DNA of 64,000 nucleotides from the NCBI RefSeq assembly GCF_023241715.1, contig NZ_JALQCW010000065.1, forward strand, positions 1 to 64,000, given 5' to 3'. This document shows, piece by piece, positions 8,960 to 20,033 of this stretch (positions are counted from its first letter, which is position 1; every line of letters begins with the position of its first letter). A model generated the notes under the pieces. It was not told where the DNA came from and did not search any database. It saw only the letters and a program-made list of their open reading frames with translations. The position numbers were made by a program, and so were the translations under genes. The stretch comes from Pseudomonas morbosilactucae. GTDB lineage: Bacteria; Pseudomonadota; Gammaproteobacteria; Pseudomonadales; Pseudomonadaceae.

Positions 8960-9397
8960 TCAGAAGCGTTCCAGGGTCCGGCGGCCCGTCTCGCGTTCCA
9001 CTGCCTTGGGCTTGTAGGCGCAGTAACCTGGGCGTGGGCCGATGCGCGGGTGGTTGCGGCAGGTATCCGGGCGCTTGTCATAAATGGTGCACAGGCGGCT
9101 CTTACGATCCAGATACAGGCAGTCGTTGTTGCTCATGCGCTGCAGGGTGAAGATCTCGGACTTCTGGTTGTAGCGCTCGACAATGCCTTCTTTCTGCAGG
9201 CGCTTGGCGATGTTCTTCGGCGGATCGCCCAGCTCGAACTCATCGACGATGCCGATGCGCACCAGGTCTTTGATCTTCACTTCCACCGGCAGCGTGCAGC
9301 AGCTGGAAACGCAGGAACCGCACATGGGCGCGGTGAATTTGGCCCAGGTATCGAGTCGGTCGATTTCCGCGGCGGCGATCAGGTTGGGCTTCATCAT
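8960..9397 (-). CDS. YkgJ-family cysteine cluster protein
   Basis: This is a small cytosolic protein of the YkgJ/UPF0153 family, thought to bind zinc or an iron-sulfur centre. Its cysteines sit in the expected groups: CGSCVSSCC near residue 25, then C-x(9)-C around LYLDRKSRLCTIYDKRPDTC, and a final Cys in PGYC. Enzymatic role unknown. Two adjacent ATG codons (9397 and 9394) are possible starts; GGAA six bases before the first favours 9397. It converges with typA across the shared terminator. Confidence 0.85.
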   Translation of the reverse strand: MMKPNLIAAAEIDRLDTWAKFTAPMCGSCVSSCCTLPVEVKIKDLVRIGIVDEFELGDPPKNIAKRLQKEGIVERYNQKSEIFTLQRMSNNDCLYLDRKSRLCTIYDKRPDTCRNHPRIGPRPGYCAYKPKAVERETGRRTLERF

Positions 9398-9664
9398 GGG
9401 GCGTTTCCAGCGTGTTTCAGGGCGCGCGATCATACCGGGACTGGTGAAATTTTAAACAGCCTTTTGACGGATATTTCTGATCGGTGCCAAGGACATTTCC
9501 TCTCGGCACGGCATCTGCATCTTTTTAGCCGTCGCCGACAGGGAGATCGGGTCACTGACCGGGCCTTGGCAAAAAAGCGCCGAACCAGAGCCTTTGCCTC
9601 CTGTCAGACCGACTAGGCTCAGACCATTCCATGCTCACTGTCTATCTCGCTCGAGGTCGTATCG

Positions 9665-12115
<2,451 letters not shown>

Positions 12116-12147
12116 CCCGGGCGCGGATTTTTGCTGGTAAGTGTGCG

Positions 12148-12173
12148 CAAGGCCCAACGACAGTTGGGCCTTG
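12148..12173 (+). terminator. Hairpin after glgP, probable terminator
   Basis: CAAGGCCCAAC and GTTGGGCCTTG form a perfect 11-bp stem with loop GACA. The T-tract after it is short, so termination strength is uncertain. Confidence 0.6.
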
Positions 12174-12346
12174 TCGATATACTGAGCGCCAGTTTTGACC
12201 TGCCGCAGCAGTGCCTCTTGTCGCCATCGTCCCCCACCGTACCTGCCTGATCGGCAGGCGCCGGCTGGTCGGTGAGGGCGCCAGTGCTGCCCGCAGGTCT
12301 TCAAACGCCGACGCCTCTTGCGGCGGGCCGCTTAGGGATATCGACC

Positions 12347-15300
12347 ATGCAATGGATTTTCATACTGACGGGGCTGGTGCTGGGCGGAGTGCTCGGTGAG
12401 TCCTTCAGCGGTGTGCTGATCGGCGCTTTGCTGGGGCTGGGCCTTGGCCAAGCCCTGCGTCTGACGGCCTTGAGTGCCCAGGCGGCAAAGCAGCAAGAGG
12501 AGCTGGACCAGGCGCGGCAAGCGGTGCTGAACCTGGGCCAACGCCTGGGCGCCCTGGAGGCGGCCACTTCACCGGCTGACGCTGCATCTACGGCGCCCAG
12601 CTTCAGCGCGGCCGCCGAGCCTGTGCCTGAGCCACGCTCGCCCATTGTCCAGGCACCGCCAGCGGTCGACCCGCAACCCGCCAGTTCCGGCCTGGTGTGG
12701 GTACTGCCGGCAGAACTCGAACCCCAGACCCGCGCGCCTGCAGAGGCCAGTCAGCCGTTGCCGGCTAATATCTGGACCCCGCAGCCAGCGGCCCAGGATG
12801 CGTCGCCCACACCCCGTGAAACGCCGCCACCGCCCCTTCGTCCAGCCGCGTCCATGCAGCGTGAAGAGCCTCTTGAAGGGCCCCGGCGTGCGGCTCCGGC
12901 CATCGTCCTCGAACCGAACCTGATCGAGCGCGCCATCGAAGGGGCGCGCAACTGGCTGTTTGGCGGTAACACCGTGTTGCGTGTGGGGGTGCTGCTGTTG
13001 TTCCTTGGCCTGGCCTTCCTCTTGCGCTACGCCACTGAAGGCATGGTGGTGCCGATCGAAGTGCGTTACGCCGGGGTCGCCGCTTGCGCTTTGGGCTTGT
13101 TGGGGCTGGGTTGGTGGCTGCGACTGCGCAACAGCTATTACGCCTTGATGTTGCAAGGCACGGGGATCGCGGTGCTGTACCTGACGGTGTTCGCCGCCAT
13201 GCGCCTGCATCCGCTGTTGGACCCGGGCGCGGCCCTCGGTCTGTTGGTGGCGGTCACGCTGTTCTCGGCCATCCTGGCGGTGACCCAGGACGCCTTGGGC
13301 CTGGCTGCGGCGGCGGCCCTGGGCGGGTTCGCTGCCCCCATCCTCACGTCCACCGGCGCGGGCAGCCATGTGGCGCTGTTCAGTTATTTCGCCCTGCTCA
13401 ATGCCGGGATCCTCGCCATTGCCTGGTTCAAGGCCTGGCGCCTGCTCAACCTGATCGGTTTTGTCGGCACCTTCGGCATCGGCTTCGCCTGGGGCTTGAG
13501 GTCCTACACCCCTGAGTTGCTGTGGAGCACCGAGCCGTTCCTGATTCTGTTCTTTGTCATGTACCTGCTGATCGGCCTGCTGTTCGCCCGGCGCAAGCTG
13601 CTGGAGCTCAGCGATGCGCCCGCGGACGACAGTCGCCAGGCGCTGCTGCACTGGTCTGCCCGCAAGGGTGACTACGTCGATGGCAGCATGCTGTTCGGCC
13701 CGCCGCTGGTGGGCTTTGGCTTGCAATGGGCGCTGGTCCAGCACTTGGAGTTCGCCGCCGCCTTCAGCGCCCTGGCGCTGGGCCTGATCTACATGGGGCT
13801 GGCCCGTTGGTTGTCCGGCGGCCGTGCCTTGCTGCTGGGGGAAACCTGCCTGGCCCTGGGGGTGATCTTTGCCAGCCTGGCAATTCCCCTGGGGTTGGAT
13901 GCCCGCTGGACCAGCGCGGCCTGGGCAGTGGAGGGTGCGGGCATCTTCTGGCTCGGCCTGCGTCAGCAACGGCCCTTGGCCCGTGTCTTCGCTTTGCTGC
14001 TGCAGGTCGGTGCGGCCCTGGCATTTCTCAGTGAATTGCGCCCGGGTGAGGACAGCCTGCTCGACGGCGCGCCTCTGGGGGCCTTGCTGCTGGGGGGGGG
14101 CCTGTTGTTCAGCTTCCTGCAACTGCGCAAGGCGCAGCCTGAGCACGTGGCGAGCTGGGAACTGGCAGTGGCGCCGATGCTCGCTGTCGCTGGCTTGAGC
14201 TTTGTCTACCTGCTGGCACCGCTGTTCCTGCAGGTCCATGGCACGGCCATCAGTTGGGCCTTGGCGGGCTTGGTGACCCTGGTGGCCGGCCTGCGCCTGC
14301 AATCGCGGACTTTCCTGTTCAGTGCCTTTGGCGTGCAACTGCTGGGCGGTGCCTTGTTCCTGTTGCGTCTGCAAGGTGCCGACGGCGACTCGGCGGCGGT
14401 GTTCAGTGCCGGTTGGAGCGGGCTGCTGAGCGCCTCGCTGATTGGTCTGGCGCTGATCGGCGGCATGCTTCTGGCGGCTCGTGACGACATGGTGCGCAAC
14501 GACCCGCGGCTGCTGCGCGGGTTGTCGGTGGTGCTGCTGGCCGGCTTGTTGATGATCAACCTGGCGGTGCTGTTCGTCCTGCCTTGGCGCACGGCCAGCG
14601 GTGTCTGGGCCGCCAGTGGTGTGCTGATCATCTGGCTGAGCCTGTACCTGCAACAACGCGCGAGCTTTGTGTTTGGCCTGCTGTTGCAGGTGATCGGCGG
14701 CGTGGCTTTCCTGTTGGCCAGTGCCGATTGGTTCGGCCCGTTGCCGGGCGAGGGGCTGCGACCCCTGGCCAATATGAACTTCGGCACGCCGCTGGTGCTG
14801 GCCTTGGCGGCGCTGGTGGGTGCCTGGCGCTTGCAGCGTGGCGACCAGGGCTCGGCGTTCGCCACCTTGCCCCTGGGGCGCCTGTCCGATCTGTTGTTGG
14901 CCTGGGGCGCCGGCTGGTGGGCCCTGGCCCTGGTCAGGGAAGTGCTGGTGTTCGCCCCGCCGCACCTGCAAGGGACCTTGTTGTTGCTGGTCGCCGCTGT
15001 CAGCGTGGCGCTCTGCACACTGCTGGCAGCGCGTTTGAAGTGGCCGTCCCTCGGGCTGCTCAGCGGACTGTTGATGCCGGCTGCGTTGCTGGTGCTGCTG
15101 AGTGCCTGGCAGGGCCGCTATCACCCGGCGGCGGATGCCGGTTGGCTGGTCTGGCCGCTGTTATTTGCCGTGCATTTCTTCAGCCTGCGGCGCCTGGCGA
15201 CGATGCTGCCGGCCCAAGTGCTGAGCGCCGCCCATGTGCTGGGCTGCTGGATGCTGCTCGGGGTCCTGGCCCTGGAACTGCGCTACGGCCTGCTGCTGTT

Positions 15301-16051
15301 GTCCGAGCACTACAACGCCTGGCGCTGGCTGGGCTGGGCGCTGCTGCCGAGCCTGTACCTGGTGCTGATGGCGACGCCGCGCAGCCTGCCTTGGCCGGTG
15401 GCCGCCTACGCCCGTGAATACCGGGTGTACGCTGCGCTGCCCCTGGCGCTGCTGATGCTGGGCTGGTTCTGGCTGGCCAATCTGTTCAGCGATGGCAGTG
15501 CCGAGCCGTTGCCTTACCTGCCGCTGCTCAATCCGCTGGAACTGGGGCTGCTGTTTGCTGTGTTCGGTGTGTTTGTCTGGTCGCGCAGCGCGGCGCAGGT
15601 GCTGGCGATCCCGGCCGAGCGGGTCGAACGTATCAGCCAGGGGGTGGCGGCGTTGTCGTTGTTCGCCTTCTTTACCCTGCTGGTGATGCGCACCGCCCAC
15701 CATTGGGGCGGTGTACCGTTTCAGGCGGATGCACTGCTGGAGTCGATGCTGGTGCAGGCGGGCTTGTCCATCGTCTGGACCCTGATTGCCCTGGGCCTGA
15801 TGATCGGTGGGCATCTGCGCCACCGGCGCGAGGTCTGGCTGGTGGGCGCCGCGTTGATCGCGGTGGTGGTGGCCAAGCTGTTCCTGGTGGAATTGAGCAA
15901 CCGCGGCGGGCTGGCGCGGATCGTGTCGTTTATCGGCGTGGGCGGTTTGCTGTTGGTGGTGGGTTACTTTGCCCCGCTGCCGCCCAAGCGCGCCGAAGCC
16001 GAGCCGGATCAAGCCGCGCCGGTCAATGCAAATGAAGGAGTGTCGTCTTGA
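12347..16051 (+). CDS. DUF2339 multi-spanning membrane protein
   Basis: This very large inner-membrane protein (1234 residues) starts with a short hydrophobic N-terminus (about 1-40), a coiled-coil-like Gln/Glu stretch (about 45-75) and a Pro/Ala-rich linker to about residue 185. From there to near the C-terminus it has dozens of hydrophobic segments. This is the architecture of the DUF2339 family, whose function is not known. The start is the ATG before QWIFILTGL, with AGGG nine bases upstream. The stop codon overlaps the TTG start of the DUF3999 gene, so the two are tightly coupled. Confidence 0.88.
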   Translation: MQWIFILTGLVLGGVLGESFSGVLIGALLGLGLGQALRLTALSAQAAKQQEELDQARQAVLNLGQRLGALEAATSPADAASTAPSFSAAAEPVPEPRSPIVQAPPAVDPQPASSGLVWVLPAELEPQTRAPAEASQPLPANIWTPQPAAQDASPTPRETPPPPLRPAASMQREEPLEGPRRAAPAIVLEPNLIERAIEGARNWLFGGNTVLRVGVLLLFLGLAFLLRYATEGMVVPIEVRYAGVAACALGLLGLGWWLRLRNSYYALMLQGTGIAVLYLTVFAAMRLHPLLDPGAALGLLVAVTLFSAILAVTQDALGLAAAAALGGFAAPILTSTGAGSHVALFSYFALLNAGILAIAWFKAWRLLNLIGFVGTFGIGFAWGLRSYTPELLWSTEPFLILFFVMYLLIGLLFARRKLLELSDAPADDSRQALLHWSARKGDYVDGSMLFGPPLVGFGLQWALVQHLEFAAAFSALALGLIYMGLARWLSGGRALLLGETCLALGVIFASLAIPLGLDARWTSAAWAVEGAGIFWLGLRQQRPLARVFALLLQVGAALAFLSELRPGEDSLLDGAPLGALLLGGGLLFSFLQLRKAQPEHVASWELAVAPMLAVAGLSFVYLLAPLFLQVHGTAISWALAGLVTLVAGLRLQSRTFLFSAFGVQLLGGALFLLRLQGADGDSAAVFSAGWSGLLSASLIGLALIGGMLLAARDDMVRNDPRLLRGLSVVLLAGLLMINLAVLFVLPWRTASGVWAASGVLIIWLSLYLQQRASFVFGLLLQVIGGVAFLLASADWFGPLPGEGLRPLANMNFGTPLVLALAALVGAWRLQRGDQGSAFATLPLGRLSDLLLAWGAGWWALALVREVLVFAPPHLQGTLLLLVAAVSVALCTLLAARLKWPSLGLLSGLLMPAALLVLLSAWQGRYHPAADAGWLVWPLLFAVHFFSLRRLATMLPAQVLSAAHVLGCWMLLGVLALELRYGLLLLSEHYNAWRWLGWALLPSLYLVLMATPRSLPWPVAAYAREYRVYAALPLALLMLGWFWLANLFSDGSAEPLPYLPLLNPLELGLLFAVFGVFVWSRSAAQVLAIPAERVERISQGVAALSLFAFFTLLVMRTAHHWGGVPFQADALLESMLVQAGLSIVWTLIALGLMIGGHLRHRREVWLVGAALIAVVVAKLFLVELSNRGGLARIVSFIGVGGLLLVVGYFAPLPPKRAEAEPDQAAPVNANEGVSS

Positions 16052-17421
16052 GTCGGATGTCGAGCCTGGGCTGGTTGGGGGCTGTCGGGTTGTGTGTGGC
16101 GCTGTCGGCCACGGCCCAGGAAACACCGGGGGATTTTAAGTCCCAAGCGCCGTTGGCCCTGAGTGGGGAGGGGCCCTGGTACCGCCTCGACGTGCCGTTG
16201 GCGCTGCAACTGCATGCCAGCCATAGCGATCTGCGGGACATCCGGGTGTTCAACGCTGCCGGTGAGCCCCAGGCGTACGCCCTGGCCCGTCAGCAGGCGC
16301 AGACCACCGAACAGCGTAGCCTGCACGAGGTGAAGTGGTTCCCGCTGTACAACTCGGCCGAGGCCAGCGATGCCACGCCGAGCGTGCGCGTGCAGTCCAA
16401 CGCCAACGGCACCCTGGTGGAAGTACAACCCTCCACCCAATTGGAAGCCGGCGAGGAAGTGCTGCGTGGCTGGCTGCTGGACGCCAGTGGTATCCATGCA
16501 CCATTGCAGCAACTGGTGCTGGACTGGACCAGCGAGCGTGATGGCTTCCAGAACTTCAGCATCGAAGCCAGTGACGACCTGCAGCATTGGCAAGCCTGGG
16601 GTGAAGGCCAGGTGGCCCGCCTATCGTTTGCCGATGAGCGCATCGAGCAGCATGAAGTCGGCCTGCCCGGGCAAACTGCGCGTTACCTGCGGCTGCTCTG
16701 GAACAGCCCCCAGCAGGCACCGGTGTTGACCTCGGTGCAACTGGAAAGCACCAGCACCAGCAGCGTGCCCTCGCCGCTGCAGTGGTCCCAGCCGTTGGCG
16801 GGGCAGACGGCCAAGGCCGGTGAATACACCTGGGAGTTGCCCGCGGACTTGCCCCTGGAGCGTCTGCAAGTGGCGCTGGACCAGGCCAATAGCCTGGCGC
16901 CGGTAACCCTCTATGGCCGGCAGAACAGCAGCCAGCCCTGGCAGGTGCTGACCAGCGGCCTGCTGTATCGCCTGACTCAGAATGGCCAGGACGTGCAGCA
17001 GAACGAATTGCAGTTGGCGGGGCAGAAGTGGCGCCAGTTGAAGCTGGAAGTGGATGAGCGCGGCGGTGGCCTGGGTGCGCAGGCGCCGGCTTTGCGCTTT
17101 GCCGTGCGTGGTGTGCAGTTGGTGTTCCTGGCGCGGGGCGCGGGGCCTTATCGCCTGGCCCTGGGCAATCCGGCTGCGGGGCCGGCGAATCTGCCTTTGG
17201 CCACCCTGATTCCTGACTACAGCCCGCAGCGCCTGGCAGGCCTGGGCCAGGCCCGGGTCGAGGGCGCTCCGCAACAGGTTGCACCCGTCATTGCGGCAGT
17301 GCCGGTGGCGCCGACGACCGATTGGAAGAAGATCGGCCTGTGGACGGTGTTGTTGCTGGGCGTGCTGGCGCTGGCGGGTATGGCCTTCAGCCTGTTGCGC
17401 AAGCCGGTTGCCAAGCCCTAG
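16048..17421 (+). CDS. DUF3999 family protein
   Basis: The 457-residue product has an N-terminal signal sequence ending near ATA-QE, a long beta-rich extracytoplasmic region with a discoidin-like look (WTSERDGFQNFSIEASDD) and one C-terminal membrane segment (about residues 425-450), so it should be anchored facing the periplasm. The start is chosen as TTG because GGAG lies seven bases before it; the next ATG (16057) is too far from that site. TTGA overlap with the DUF2339 gene suggests both act in one membrane complex. Function unknown. Confidence 0.85.
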   Translation: MSRMSSLGWLGAVGLCVALSATAQETPGDFKSQAPLALSGEGPWYRLDVPLALQLHASHSDLRDIRVFNAAGEPQAYALARQQAQTTEQRSLHEVKWFPLYNSAEASDATPSVRVQSNANGTLVEVQPSTQLEAGEEVLRGWLLDASGIHAPLQQLVLDWTSERDGFQNFSIEASDDLQHWQAWGEGQVARLSFADERIEQHEVGLPGQTARYLRLLWNSPQQAPVLTSVQLESTSTSSVPSPLQWSQPLAGQTAKAGEYTWELPADLPLERLQVALDQANSLAPVTLYGRQNSSQPWQVLTSGLLYRLTQNGQDVQQNELQLAGQKWRQLKLEVDERGGGLGAQAPALRFAVRGVQLVFLARGAGPYRLALGNPAAGPANLPLATLIPDYSPQRLAGLGQARVEGAPQQVAPVIAAVPVAPTTDWKKIGLWTVLLLGVLALAGMAFSLLRKPVAKP

Positions 17422-17603
17422 GAATGACGTCGCCGCTGATCGTCGGCAAGGCGCTCCGGGGAGGGGGCGTTTTCGCGGTTTCTGGCTAGCCTCAAGCGGG
17501 TGCATGAACTCAATCAGGCACTTCCCTGTCTGAGAGGAGGAAATGCGCCACGACTCGCGCTAAACTGCGCGGGTTTTTACCCCCCATTCCTCCGGAGCCG
17601 TCC

Positions 17604-18614
17604 ATGTCCCGCGTTACCCTGAGTCGCTATTTGATTGAGCAGACCCGCAGCAACAACACTCCTGCCGATCTGCGCTTCCTGATCGAAGTGGTGGCGCGTG
17701 CTTGCAAGGAGATCAGCCACGCCGTGTCGAAAGGCGCCCTGGGTGGTGTTCTGGGCAGCATGGGCACTGAGAACGTGCAAGGCGAAGTGCAGAAGAAGCT
17801 CGACGTGATCTCCAACGAGATCCTGCTCGAAGCCAACGAATGGGGCGGTCACCTGGCCGGCATGGCGTCCGAGGAAATGGACAATGCCTACCAGATCCCG
17901 GGCAAATACCCGAAAGGCGCCTACCTGCTGGTGTTCGACCCACTGGACGGTTCGTCCAACATCGACATCAACGCACCGGTTGGCACCATCTTCTCGGTAC
18001 TGCGCTGCCCTAACGAATACCTGAGCCAGAACGAAGCCCTGAACGAAAAGGCCTTCCTGCAGCCAGGTACCGAGCAGGTCGCTGCCGGTTACGCCATCTA
18101 CGGCCCACAGACCATGCTGGTGCTGACCCTGGGCGACGGCGTCAAAGGCTTCACCCTGGACCGTGAAATGGGCAGCTTCGTGCTGACTCACGAAGACATC
18201 AAGATCCCGGAATCCACCCAGGAATTCGCCATCAACATGTCCAACGAGCGTCACTGGGAAGCCCCGGTCAAGCGCTACGTTGATGAGCTGCTGGCCGGCG
18301 ACACCGGTCCACTGAAAAAGAACTACAACATGCGCTGGGTCGCTGCCATGGTGGCTGACGTGCACCGTATCCTGACCCGTGGCGGTCTGTTCATGTACCC
18401 ACGTGACAGCCGCGAGCCGGAGAAACCGGGCAAGCTGCGCCTGATGTACGAAGCCAACCCGATGTCGTTCCTGGTGGAACAGGCCGGCGGCGCGTCCACC
18501 GACGGTCACAAGCGCATTCTCGACATCCAGCCTGAAGGCCTGCACCAGCGTGTAGCGGTGTTTCTTGGCTCCAAGGAAGAAGTGGCTCGCGTCACCGCGT
18601 ACCACAAGGAATAA
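17604..18614 (+). CDS. fbp: Fructose-1,6-bisphosphatase, class I
   Basis: It hydrolyses fructose-1,6-bisphosphate to fructose-6-phosphate and phosphate, the control step of gluconeogenesis, on which pseudomonads depend because they lack phosphofructokinase. The metal/phosphate signature DPLDGSSNIDINAPVGT lies near residue 113. Other family blocks are GYAIYGPQTMLVLTLG and MYEANPMSFLVEQAGG near the C-terminus. At 336 residues it is full length. The DUF924 gene begins 3 bp after its stop codon and was probably co-transcribed. Confidence 0.96.
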   Translation: MSRVTLSRYLIEQTRSNNTPADLRFLIEVVARACKEISHAVSKGALGGVLGSMGTENVQGEVQKKLDVISNEILLEANEWGGHLAGMASEEMDNAYQIPGKYPKGAYLLVFDPLDGSSNIDINAPVGTIFSVLRCPNEYLSQNEALNEKAFLQPGTEQVAAGYAIYGPQTMLVLTLGDGVKGFTLDREMGSFVLTHEDIKIPESTQEFAINMSNERHWEAPVKRYVDELLAGDTGPLKKNYNMRWVAAMVADVHRILTRGGLFMYPRDSREPEKPGKLRLMYEANPMSFLVEQAGGASTDGHKRILDIQPEGLHQRVAVFLGSKEEVARVTAYHKE

Positions 18615-18617
18615 AAC

Positions 18618-19220
18618 ATGGCCGCGCCCTGGCAGCCCTTGCTCGATTGGTGGTTCGGTTCAGCCGACAAACCGGCGGACATCGTGGCAGACAAGGGCCG
18701 GCTGTGGTTCGGCAAGCATGACAGTCAGGACCTTGAGGCGCGTGAGCGCTTCGGGGCCTTGGTGGAACAGGCACTGGCCGGCGGATTGACCGAGTGGACG
18801 CAACGTCCCCAAGGTTGGCTGGCCCTGGTGCTGTTGCTCGATCAGCTCCCGCGAATGATCTTTCGCGACACCGCCCAAGCCTTCTCTGGTGACCCGCGTG
18901 CTCAAGCGCTGGTGGCCTAGGGCATCGCCGCGGATTTTGACCGGCAATTGCCGGCCATGCAGCGCAGCTTCATCTACCTGGTGTTCGAGCATTGCGAGCA
19001 TCTGGCGGTGCAGAACGAAGGGGTTTCGCGTTTTGCCGCGCTGCACGATGAGCAACCGCTGGAAGACCGCGCCGTGTTCGCCGACCACTTGGATTACGCC
19101 GAACGGCACCAGAAAGTCATTGCCCGCTTCGGGCGCTTCCCCCATCGCAACGCCATCCTCGGCCGCGAATCCACCGCCGAAGAACGGGCCTTCCTGCGCG
19201 AGCCGGGCTCGCACTTCTGA
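18618..19220 (+). pseudogene. DUF924 family protein gene interrupted by an amber codon
   Basis: The reading frame would give 200 residues, the normal DUF924 length (all-helical, related to tetratricopeptide-like folds, unknown function). Conserved parts are WFG near the start, LLLDQLPRMIFRDTAQAF in the middle and EHQ/RHQKVIARFGRFPHRNA near the end. A TAG at 18918-18920 falls in the middle, between QALVA and GIAADFDRQL, while the frame on both sides stays intact. A single C-to-T change from CAG would produce it. The gene is therefore either freshly inactivated or carries a sequence error. Confidence 0.85.
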
Positions 19221-19232
19221 TCGCGACATCGA

Positions 19233-19255
19233 CATCGCCGGCAAGCCGGCTCCTA
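19233..19255 (-). repeat. REP element
   Basis: ATCGCCGGCAAGCCGGCTCCTA is the inverse of the REP unit TAGGAGCCGGCTTGCCGGCGAT. It lies between the DUF924 gene and the convergent toxin gene and overlaps the toxin stop codon at 19253-19255. Confidence 0.75.
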
Positions 19256-19621
19256 GATCGCCGTTGTCGGTGATGCTAACAATTCACCCCTTGCTTGAAA
19301 TCCCAACAGTCGCTTAATCAGCAACGACTGCAGGTCTTTGCGTGTGTCCGCGATGATGTGGATGTAAACGGTCTGCTCCCGCACTTCATAGATCACCCGG
19401 TTCATTCCGGAAAGAACCTGGCGGTAGCGGCGAAGATCAAGCTGCTGGATTTCGGCGGGGACGCTGCCGGCGTAAGGCGTGGTCGCCAGTTGGGCCACAA
19501 CGGTTTTCAGGTGCAGGTAGGTGCTGTGCCAGGTCTGCGTGGAAAACTGACGGATTACGTAGCGTTTAAGCTCTTTGAGGTCGTTTTCTGCCGAGCGCAG
19601 AATGACCACCTGGAAATTCAC
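19253..19621 (-). CDS. RelE/ParE-family toxin
   Basis: The 122-residue basic protein has the RelE/ParE fold pattern: an N-terminal helix pair with AENDLKELKRYV, then beta strands including RRYRQVLSGMNRVIYEV and a final strand VYIHIIADTRKDLQSLL. The conserved R-x-L-x-G-x-x-R-V-I-Y-E block fits the ParE branch, which targets gyrase in characterised cases, but the target here is not known. Its ATG overlaps the antitoxin stop by 4 bp, the antitoxin-first order of a type II module. Confidence 0.85.
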   Translation of the reverse strand: MNFQVVILRSAENDLKELKRYVIRQFSTQTWHSTYLHLKTVVAQLATTPYAGSVPAEIQQLDLRRYRQVLSGMNRVIYEVREQTVYIHIIADTRKDLQSLLIKRLLGFQARGELLASPTTAI

Positions 19622-19890
19622 TGCGGATCGTCCGCCTCCAGGTCGGCAAACACGTGGTCTGCATCACGGAACTGGCCGGCCTCGATTTCCCTGTTGCCCA
19701 GGGCCAGCAGTTTCAGCAACGCCAGGGTTGCTTCCTGCTCTTCGAAACTTTGTACATCCATCACCACCAGCTTGGCTTCACCGTTCTGAGTAATGACCAG
19801 CGGCTCGCGACTCTCTGTCAGTTGCTTGACGATCTCGGCGGTGTGGCTTTTCAGATAACTGATGGGCTTGACCTGGGATGACAGCTTCAT
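19618..19890 (-). CDS. Phd/YefM-family antitoxin
   Basis: The 90-residue protein shows the Phd/YefM N-terminal DNA-binding domain: SYLKSHTAEIVKQL, then REPLVITQNGEAKLVVMDVQSFEE, followed by an acidic, probably disordered C-terminal part that would neutralise the toxin. It is the first gene of the pair and would be expected to autoregulate the operon. The module sits between two REP elements and separates the fbp region from the chemoreceptor gene. Confidence 0.88.
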   Translation of the reverse strand: MKLSSQVKPISYLKSHTAEIVKQLTESREPLVITQNGEAKLVVMDVQSFEEQEATLALLKLLALGNREIEAGQFRDADHVFADLEADDPQ

Positions 19891-20002
19891 GGAAAGGGCT
19901 CGACTGGAAAGGCAGGGCTGAGTTTAGCCTTAATTCACCCCTGTAGTGGGGCCCCTGACCACTGACTGTGTTGCGGATTGTCGACAAACCGCTCCTACCC
20001 TT

Positions 20003-20025
20003 GTAGGAGCCGGCTTGCTGGCGAT
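20003..20025 (+). repeat. REP element
   Basis: GTAGGAGCCGGCTTGCTGGCGA differs from the common unit by one base. It lies 10 bp beyond the stop codon of the chemoreceptor gene. Confidence 0.7.
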
Positions 20026-20033
20026 GCGGTGCC

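Noticed and set aside
12569..15124. A long open frame (over 850 codons) on the minus strand
   Set aside because: It lies fully antisense to the DUF2339 gene, has a Gln/Arg-rich composition without any domain, and is expected from high-GC codon bias. The same holds for long antisense frames over ntrC, glgP, opgH, typA and hutU.
18918..18920. TAG in the DUF924 gene as a recoded amino acid
   Set aside because: Pseudomonas does not recode amber codons, and pyrrolysine machinery is not expected. A nonsense mutation or sequence error is simpler.
19253..19890. Toxin-antitoxin pair as part of a larger defence island
   Set aside because: Both neighbours are housekeeping or chemotaxis genes and no other defence gene is present.
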